Assembly: GCA_965219495.1 (NCBI GenBank)
Contig: OZ244777.1
Span: forward strand, 744,001 to 808,000
Source of the DNA: CAZPXZ01 sp965219495
GTDB lineage: Bacteria > Pseudomonadota > Alphaproteobacteria > Rhodobacterales > CAZPXZ01
Reading direction: 5' to 3'
DNA: 64,000 bases
Shown here in pieces: positions 58,046-64,000 of the stretch; the first letter of the stretch is position 1; the number at the start of each line of letters is the position of its first letter. Both the position numbers and the translations under genes were made by a program. The notes under the pieces were generated by a model. It saw nothing but the letters and a program-made list of their open reading frames with translations. It was not told where the DNA came from and searched no databases.

Positions 58046-59283
58046 CGTGCCGCTCCCGGCCACCGCCGCGCGAGCGGCCGCAGCGCTTCAATGTCGCACC
58101 GGGCATAGACGGTGGTCGACGCGCGGGACCGGTGGCGCAGAACATCGCCAATCTCGTCGAGGGACGCCCCCTGGTTCAGCATGCTCATGGCCAGGCTGTG
58201 CCGCAACGCATGGGTCCGCACCTCGCCCCGGGGTGGGGTCAGACCGGTCCGTTCAAAGGCCCTGCGAAGTGAGTTGCGGATCATCAGGGACGATGTGAAC
58301 GGTCGGTGTGGCGGATGCGTGGATCCAAACAAATGGCGGGATGCGCCCTTCCGGCCGTTGCGGATCCAGGCGACGACCGTCTCTCCGACATCGGCGGGCA
58401 GCGGCATGCGGTCGAAGCGTCCGCCTTTGCCGCGTATGAGAATCGTGCCCGCCCGCCAATCGATGTCGTCGAGGCGGATCGCGATCACTTCCTGCGCACG
58501 CAGACCGAGTCTGGCCATCAGCAGCAGCATCGCATGATCGCGCAGCTCGCGCGGGCTGTCGCCGCCGACCGCTTCGATCAGCTTCCGAACCGTGCCGGGC
58601 TCGAGATGACGCGGTTGCCCGTCGGGCCGGCGCTGTGCCGACGGCGGAACAATGGCGGCCAGGTCGCACGGGATTCGGCCGCTCCAAAAAAGAAACCTCA
58701 GAAGGTTGCGCAAGTAGGGCAGCCGCCAATTGACCTTCCCGGACAGGTGATCCAGGAAGGCGAGGATGTTCTCGGGCGTGACGGCGCCCGGATCGCCCGG
58801 CGTCCGGGCGGCGGCGCAGCAGAACGTCATAAAGCTCTTCAGAATGTTCCGGTGTGTGTGCAGCCGCCGCCCGAACAGCCCCCGCTGTTGCCGCAACCAG
58901 TCATCGAACTCCGCACTCAATCGTTCCAAGGAGCCCGGCAACGGCAGCGGTTCGCAAGGCGCCGGTGCGATCACGCCGGAATCGACCAGATGGCCGGTGA
59001 ACCGTCGTGCGACCGACATCAGATCACGCTCAAACGAGGACGATCCTGTTCGCGGGCACGCCGCTGCGAGCACTGCAAGCACGCCTGCGTCAAGCTCGTC
59101 GGCCCCGAGGCCGCGGGCCTCAACCTCCGCACAGAGCCGGGTGGTCATGCGTCGGTGGGTGGAAACAGTGCCTGCGGCGTAGCCTTGTGCGGCAAAAGTG
59201 TCCAGATATGCGCTGCGATGCGGCGCCAGCCAGAAGCAATCCATCGACGTCGATGTCGACGGGGACAATGCACAGGAAGACAT
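58042..59283 (-). CDS. Tyrosine recombinase 1 of the RIT element
   Basis: The 413-residue protein is the largest and first of the three. The catalytic Arg is in ARLGLRAQEVIAI, HxxR in RTHALRHSLAMSM, and the Tyr in HRSRASTTVYARCD. The extended N-terminus likely contacts the long inverted repeat. It begins 175 bases inside the right repeat. It overlaps recombinase 2 by four bases. Confidence 0.93.
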   Translation of the reverse strand: MSSCALSPSTSTSMDCFWLAPHRSAYLDTFAAQGYAAGTVSTHRRMTTRLCAEVEARGLGADELDAGVLAVLAAACPRTGSSSFERDLMSVARRFTGHLVDSGVIAPAPCEPLPLPGSLERLSAEFDDWLRQQRGLFGRRLHTHRNILKSFMTFCCAAARTPGDPGAVTPENILAFLDHLSGKVNWRLPYLRNLLRFLFWSGRIPCDLAAIVPPSAQRRPDGQPRHLEPGTVRKLIEAVGGDSPRELRDHAMLLLMARLGLRAQEVIAIRLDDIDWRAGTILIRGKGGRFDRMPLPADVGETVVAWIRNGRKGASRHLFGSTHPPHRPFTSSLMIRNSLRRAFERTGLTPPRGEVRTHALRHSLAMSMLNQGASLDEIGDVLRHRSRASTTVYARCDIEALRPLARRWPGAAR

Positions 59284-59457
59284 GGTTCATACCTTTCGTT
59301 GGAAATGAAAGAAACTACGCCGAACTCTGTGCAACGGAAATCAGGTCGATGCTGTCACCGCACCGGACGACAACAGCGTCAAAAGGGATCAATCAAGCTG
59401 CCTGCTGGTCGGCGTGGCCCCGCTCCATCCGCAAGGCCACACCGCATCTCCGCTCCA

Positions 59458-59548
59458 TGATTATGCCGACAAATTTCGGCGTGCGGCCCAATGAATCAAT
59501 GAGTTGCGCTGCGTTGTCGGCATAAAACGTTTGTCGGCATATGCTTCA
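59458..59548 (-). repeat. RIT right terminal inverted repeat (91 bp)
   Basis: The reverse complement of the left repeat, with about five differences. It includes TGAAGC followed by ATATGCCGAC and the same internal CTCATTGATTCATTGGG segment. GCTTCA at 59543-59548 is the last host-matching sequence and continues into the TnpC codons (AACAATGAAGC on the minus strand). Confidence 0.9.
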
Positions 59549-61338
59549 TTGTTGGTAAACGGAACGTCGGGGTCGGTGAGGAAACGCAAGGTCTCGGTCT
59601 TGCAGTCCTGGAGCCGGAGGGCGAGATTGTGTCCGACGCGGCGTTTCTTTCGCCCGCGTTTGCCGGGCTTCGGCGGCGCGAGCGGTGGCTGCGCCTGATG
59701 AAAGGCGAGCGCCTCGGCGAGGATCCGGTCGTAGGTTCGCCCGATCCGGTGGAGCAGCGTTTCGGGAGGAGATCTTGCCATCGTTCTGGCGAGATGAACG
59801 ACCCGATTGGCGCGCGACAGGAGCCGGTGCATGTGCCGGGCCCAGTCCTCTTTTTCGATGTCGATCAGGGCTTGAAGTTCGCGCAGGTGATGGGCGTTGC
59901 AGAGCGCGTGCAGGACGCCCTCGATCTTGAAACAGGGCTTCCAATGATCGTGGACGACACAACCGGAGAACCCCGGCAGCAAGTCGCCGCGCTTTTCGTG
60001 GACGCGAAACAAGGTCAGCCATGGCGTGCAGGCAATGTGGAGCCACTGCGTGCGCCCGCCAACCCGGAAGCCGGTCTCGTCGAGATGCTTCACCGGCGCC
60101 TTGCGGACGATCAGCTCCCGCACATGGTCGACGAAACCCTGCAACCGCTCGGCCATCCGGCGGCTCATCGCCGCCAGCGTCGCGGCGCACACGGGCGCGT
60201 TGAACAGGTCGGCCATCAGTTGCGACAAACGATCCTCGGGCAGGAAATGCGCATGGCTCAGATCGGCCGCCACCGCCGCCATGCGCGGACCATACTGCAC
60301 CGGCGCCGTCACGCCTGCGGGAAACGCCGCCCGTGTCGTCGCGCCGCAATGACCGCAAACGCAACGGTGAGCGCGGTGTTCCGTGGCCTCGAGGGGGCGC
60401 GGCTCCGGCAGGTCGAAGACCTGTCTTGCGACATGGCTTCCATCCCCGTCCGCAGCCGACAGCGACGCGCCGCAGCCCGCACAGTGCGACGGATGATGAT
60501 CCTCGACATGGTCCGGCGTGTCGGTCCGGCGCAAGGTCGCGCCCTACCCATTAGTCATTTCTTAACTGAACGTATCCAATTGTATAGGGGGCTTTCCTCG
60601 CCATTCTTGATCAAGCGCTCCGTTGCCTGCGTCGCGACAGCGAGACGGGTGTAGCCTTCCCAGATCACCTGATGACCGGGTGGCGCGTCATGCTTCCGGT
60701 TGAGGTAGCCGCCCAGCCGCGCAATCAGCAGGATCGCGCAGCCAAGCGACAGCGGTGGAACCTCCCGGCCTTTGGCAACCGCCGTTGGAGCGCGGTCGCC
60801 GGGTTGCGCGGCAGTCGAGGGAAGAGCAATCCCTCGTTCGATCGCGAAATCGCACAACACCGCGATTTCAACCTTCGAGAACATGGTTTCGGCAAGCAGT
60901 TCCGCGGTCTCGCGCCCGAGCAGGGTCAGGGCGGCCAGCCGGTAGGCGATGATCGCGTTGATGGTGACCGCGCGCTTGATGCGTTCCGCTGTCGTATGGG
61001 CAATCTTCTCGACATCGCAACCGCTCTTGAGGATCCGGTGATCGTCCTCGATGCGCCAGCGAAGGCCATACAGATCCACGACCTCCCGGGCCTGTTGGTT
61101 GGTCGTCACCGGCACCGTGGTGATCAGGAGCCATTCAATCCCCTCCGCGCCTTTCGGCGGTTCCGCCTCGTGCACATGGACCACCGACAGCGGCGCCGGC
61201 GCCGCGCCAAGGCGCGCTTTCTGTTTCGCCGGCATCGGCATCTCGATGCGGTCCCAGCGCAGCGCAACGCGCGCCAAGCGCGCCTCGCGGCCCGCGAACG
61301 CTTTCTGACCGCGCGCCGCCTTGCGCGCAGAGGCCCGG

Positions 61339-61878
61339 TCAACCTTGACCTCCAGCGCCGCCCGAACCGGCGCCGCGCGCATCGTCGCGAACAGCTTGCC
61401 GCCATCGCCGAGGACACGGTCGTGCTTCGCCCGCCGGAGGCCGCGCCAACCCGCCCCGCCGCGAGATCCATTGCGGCGTCCGCGGGAACGCCTCGCGCCA
61501 CCACCGCCGCCAACGCCGAAGCGTCCGCCGGGCGATGCCGAGCCGCATGCACAGCTTGCGCGCCGCCGCGCCGCAACCGCCGGAAAGCGCCGAAACCACC
61601 AGAAAGCATCCGGAGGCGTAAACCCGTGAGCCGAAATAGCGCACCGAGGGCGGCGTCGACCGCCGCCGGCAGCCCTCCGAACCGCAGCAGAAGCTGAACC
61701 GCGTGAAGCCTTCACCCTGGCTGAAGCCGAGGCCACGGGGCTTGCGCGCATAATCCGCGACGTGAAGCCGCCCCCCGCAGCGGCCGCAGCCCACCTCGCG
61801 AAACGCCTCCGCGATCGACGCGTCAATCCGGGTGAAAAGCGCCCACTCACTGGCGCCGATGAGGATTCCGTGCAACAT
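61339..61878 (-). pseudogene. Truncated zinc-ribbon/HTH protein of a mobile element
   Basis: From ATG 61878 (MLHGIL) the frame encodes a zinc ribbon CGRCGGRLHVADY, a cysteine-rich FSFCCGSEGCRRR segment and a helix-turn-helix-like RLGIARRTLRRWRRWWREAF. The family sequence appears to end at PRTPQW, after which the frame is not family-like because it joins the IS4-like C-terminal region. Similar proteins are common near insertion sequences, but function is not known to me. I read this as a fragment of another element captured inside the IS4-like element. Confidence 0.55.
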
Positions 61879-61916
61879 TGATTCGTCTCTCCTGCGACAT
61901 AACAAGAGAGACAAAC

Positions 61917-61949
61917 CCCCCGGGGATGCTTGTGCAAGCTCCCCGGGGG
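61917..61949. terminator. Strong GC-rich hairpin upstream of the zinc-ribbon fragment
   Basis: CCCCCGGGGA pairs with TCCCCGGGGG over 10 bp. An inner GCTTG/CAAGC stem continues the fold, making a nearly full stem of 15 bp with a tiny loop. On the minus strand a GTTTGTCTCTCTTGTT stretch follows, so it could terminate transcription entering the ORF. The tract is imperfect, so a transposon-end structure is also possible. Confidence 0.45.
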
Positions 61950-62815
61950 AACCGATCGACATTCATGCACGGAATCTGATCGGATCCATCCGATCCGGAA
62001 TCAATCTATGTGAGCACGCACACCTGCCGGCGGCAGCACAATACCCCCCGCCCGCTCAAGCTCCCGCAGCGCCGACAGGCATCCCGCCTCCTGCAGCCGG
62101 CCACGCGGATCGCGGAAATCGAAACGTGCGCAAACCTCACGCACCAAAGCCGAGCGACCGGAAAACGCATCCGGCGCCGGAAGCGCCGCCAATGTCTCCC
62201 GTCCTTCGTCCGAAAACAGGGTGCGGCGAATCAGATTCTGTGCAAGCATGCACCCTGATAACAGGCGCAGTACAAAAAGTTCAGTAGCAAAAAGCGCAAT
62301 GGGCAGGTCGCGCCCGCGTGCCCGGCCTGCCCGATTTGCCGCGCTGGCTCCTTGTCCGGGGCTCCGCCCGCGGCTTCTGCAGCCCGTCACTCGAAGGAGG
62401 CTTGCTGCTGTTCCGGCTGTTCCGGCCAAGCTGCCGCTCCAGCTCTTCAAGACGTTGCCGCAGGGTCGCGTTCTCGGCTTGCAAACCAGCGAGCTGCTCG
62501 TCCTTTTGTTCGAGTTGCTCCCGCAAAGCCTCAATCTGTTTCGTTCCGCCATCATCATGCGGCGGCGCCCCTTGCGCCAGGTGGGTCGGCGCTGAAAGAG
62601 CCCGCAAGAACCGTCGGGGCTGAAAGCGAATCGCCATGACGCTATGAATAGCGCAGGTTGAATCGGGTTACCAGTCCCTGCTGTTACCAGTGATTTTTCG
62701 AGACAGAACTGTTCTCGCCCGTGAAACCGTCACAACCGGGCAGCATCGACCTTGCGGCAGTGGCGGGCAATGCACTCCGTGGTGCACCCACTTATCTGGG
62801 CAGTTACAAATTACC

Positions 62816-63294
62816 GCCAAATTCGCAATCGGCACCACTGGAAAATCCTATGCCGCTCCCCGAAGCCCATCCGCAAGGCGGCGCCAGACTTCACCCGTCG
62901 AAATCGTCCGAAACAGGTCTAGGCAGATCACGCAATAAATCGTCACATCGGCCGGTTTCAGCCACATCCGTTGACTCTCCCGGACGGTCTCCCGCAACAC
63001 CGCGCGGACATCATCCAGCAACAAGACACTCGCGATGACCCCAACCAACCTCTACACAATTTGCCGGACGCGCACCGACCGACAGCACCGAGGCCGTTCT
63101 CGCCATTATACTGCTCGCTGACTGGCTGCCGCATTTGCAAGACCTTATGGTGGAGCGAAATCAATAAACAACAGCATCAATCAACTAAATGGATAATATT
63201 GCATCAAAACCGCTCAATAGCACTGAGAATTCGAAATACAGGTCCTCTGCATTCTCACTTTCATTGAAAAAGCAATTCCGGACGACCACGTTTC
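62816..63294. other. Intergenic stretch right of IS66
   Basis: No confident gene. A short minus-strand frame (63048-62848, 66 codons) ends with a segment LRETVRESQRMWLKPADVT that reads like a protein fragment. It may be what is left of a gene broken by the IS66 insertion. Otherwise I see no RNA gene or repeat here. Confidence 0.35.
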
Positions 63295-64000
63295 TCACGT
63301 ATTGCCTTCCAATCCCAGGAACGAAGATCCGTGGTCCAACGGAGACAAGTCAAGGAATTCGGCCAAGCTTTGTCCGATGTCGGCGAAACTATCTCGAAAG
63401 CCGACCGAGCGCCTCGCCAGTCCGGAACTTCGCACCAGGATCGGTACGTTCTCACGCGTGTGATCTGCGCCGCGCCAAGTCGGGTCGCATCCATGATCCG
63501 CGGTAATGATTGCCAAGTCCCGCTGTTTCAAAAGCGATTCCAGCACCGGCAATTTCCGGTCGAAAGCCTCCAGCGCCGCCGCATATCCCGCAACGTCGCG
63601 GCGGTGACCAAAAGCCGAGTCGAATTCCACGAAGTTTGCAAAAACAATCGACCTGTCTGGCGCGTTCACCAGTTCTGCCAGTGTGGCGTCGAACAGCGCT
63701 TCGTTGCCGATAGCCTTCACACGCTTGCTGATGCCCCTGTCGGCGAATATATCGGCAATCTTGCCGACGGAGATAACGGTTCCGCCGTCGCCAGTCAGCC
63801 GATCCAGAAGGGTCTCGGACGGCGGAGACGTAGCATAGTCTCTTCGGTTGCCGGTGCGTTCAAACGTCGCAGCAGAAGTGCCACAGAACGGCCGAGCAAT
63901 GACCCGGCCCACATTGTAAGCGTCCACGAGTTCCCTGGCGGTCTCGCAAACCCCGAAAAGACGTTGGAGGCCGAAACTCCGTTCGTGGGCGGCAATCTGG
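63295..64000 (-). CDS. deoB: Phosphopentomutase, C-terminal part (runs off the window)
   Basis: The frame on the minus strand is open to the window edge, and the start lies beyond base 64000. The visible 234 codons match the alkaline-phosphatase-like phosphopentomutase C-terminus: GLQRLFGVCETARELVDAYN, IGKIADIF-type VGKIADIFADRGISKRVK, FANFVEFDSAFGHRRDV, and the metal-binding ITADHGCDPTWRGADHTRE. It interconverts ribose-1-P and ribose-5-P (deoxy forms too). The 3' end is complete. Confidence 0.93.
   Translation of the reverse strand, partial: QIAAHERSFGLQRLFGVCETARELVDAYNVGRVIARPFCGTSAATFERTGNRRDYATSPPSETLLDRLTGDGGTVISVGKIADIFADRGISKRVKAIGNEALFDATLAELVNAPDRSIVFANFVEFDSAFGHRRDVAGYAAALEAFDRKLPVLESLLKQRDLAIITADHGCDPTWRGADHTRENVPILVRSSGLARRSVGFRDSFADIGQSLAEFLDLSPLDHGSSFLGLEGNT

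Larger units (their letters stand above)
55989..59542 (-). mobile_element. Recombinase-in-trio (RIT-type) element inside IS66
   Basis: Three tyrosine recombinase genes lie in one direction with ATGA overlaps, flanked by 91-bp imperfect inverted repeats (56009-56099 and 59458-59548) that differ at about five positions. The host TnpC frame resumes after GCTTCA in IS66, so GCTTCA (55983-55988 and 59543-59548) marks the target or crossover. Arrangement and inverted repeats match recombinase-in-trio elements. The left edge has 26 extra bases that form a palindrome. Confidence 0.85.
60555..62290 (-). pseudogene. IS4-like transposase, N- and C-terminal parts around a foreign segment
   Basis: The N-terminal piece (about 62290-62001) has IALFATELFVLRLLSG, LVREVCARFDFRDPRGRLQEAGC and ALRELERAGGIVLPP, typical of N-terminal domains in this IS4 group. 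The C-terminal piece (about 61440-60555) has VVDLYGLRWRIEDDHRILKSG with the catalytic YREK-type region, KAVTINAIIAYRLAALTLLG and CAILLIARLGGYLNRKHD. A segment of about 550 bases between them is unrelated and encodes the zinc-ribbon ORF. The middle catalytic region is lost. Confidence 0.75.
60545..62305 (-). mobile_element. IS4-like element inside IS66 (1.76 kb)
   Basis: A 10-bp duplication GGTCGCGCCC flanks the element at 60535-60544 and 62306-62315. The ends (reverse strand) TGCCCATTGCGC and TACCCATTAGTC share TRCCCATT, a probable inverted repeat. Duplications of this size fit IS4-family elements. The element encodes a chimeric, degraded transposase (see pseudogene) with a foreign central segment. 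Confidence 0.85.
55799..62637 (-). pseudogene. IS66 TnpC transposase in three pieces
   Basis: Piece 1 (62637 to about 62316) encodes the coiled N-terminus and KPPSSDGLQKPRAEP. A frame disturbance occurs near 62330. Piece 2 (about 60534-59549) carries the zinc-binding DHHPSHCAGCG motif and the catalytic region HDHWKPCF. Piece 3 (about 55982-55799) ends the gene: EAERDGRMGKLRQKISGGFRS and ARKQGWNIIETLM. The pieces join as GATLRRTD and NNEA|ERDGR. The transposase is not functional as read. Confidence 0.88.
55680..62807 (-). mobile_element. IS66-family element carrying two inner insertions
   Basis: The element is bounded by GTAACTGCCCAG at its left end and the matching reverse repeat at the right. 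The 8-bp duplication AAATTACC is at 55672-55679 and 62808-62815, the size expected for IS66. It has only a tnpC-type gene on the minus strand and no tnpA/tnpB. The inner insertions are a recombinase-in-trio element (about 55989-59542) and an IS4-like element (60545-62305). Confidence 0.95.

Noticed and set aside
61917..61949. attC-like recombination site
   Set aside because: The hairpin is a near-perfect long stem without the R-box/L-box pairs or unpaired bulges of attC. A terminator or element-end role is more likely.

Overview
The window looks like a marine alphaproteobacterial chromosome carrying an unusually heavy load of nested mobile elements. Three things point to Alphaproteobacteria: the ntrY-ntrX-trkA-trkH ... 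hfq-hflX gene order, the nnr/glnB/glnA neighbourhood, and the style of ntrX, ntrY and hfq. A DddP-type DMSP lyase and a BCCT transporter suggest a marine or host-associated DMSP-rich habitat. The species was not identified and no database was searched.

Layout. 1-4.4 kb: glycine cleavage operon gcvT-gcvH-gcvP (minus). 5.1-7.6 kb: ammonium transporter amt, flanked by an RsbW-like anti-sigma kinase and a STAS antagonist (plus). 7.8-9.6 kb: a P-loop protein gene followed by metA of the acetyl type (minus). 9.7-11.2 kb: a TnpB remnant and a YhgE-like permease. 11.6-19.9 kb: one long minus-strand run, hfq-hflX-small ORF-M20 peptidase-peptide ABC transporter. 20.4-21.1 kb: TPR lipoprotein-like/secreted protein. 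21.3-29.1 kb: a mobile island. 29.4-36 kb: ntrY-ntrX-trkA-trkH (minus). 36.5-39.4 kb: a polyamine-type binding protein and a BCCT carrier. 39.5-43.4 kb: an ISKra4-family element split by an IS1634-like element. 43.6-51.6 kb: nnr, glnB, glnA, a HisA-like gene, dddP and parE. 51.7-54.5 kb: an aminotransferase gene destroyed by an ISNCY-type element. 54.7-55.3 kb: a methyltransferase. 55.7-62.8 kb: an IS66 element broken by a recombinase-in-trio element and by an IS4-like element. 63.3 kb to the edge: partial phosphopentomutase.

The most striking content is a set of nested insertions whose order can be read from target duplications and terminal inverted repeats: (i) ISNCY transposase gene, holding a group II intron, holding an IS1634-like element; (ii) ISKra4, holding a second IS1634-like element of the same group; (iii) IS66 with 8-bp duplications, holding a three-recombinase element with 91-bp inverted repeats and a palindromic footprint, plus an IS4-like element with 10-bp duplications that is itself chimeric; (iv) aminotransferase gene, holding a second ISNCY copy with an 8-bp duplication.

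How the genes work together. Nitrogen genes recur: amt, ntrYX, glnB, glnA and gcvTHP-derived ammonia. The hfq-linked operon would import and process peptides. TrkAH imports potassium. The BCCT carrier may bring in betaine-type solutes such as DMSP, which DddP could cleave to DMS and acrylate. That last link is inference.
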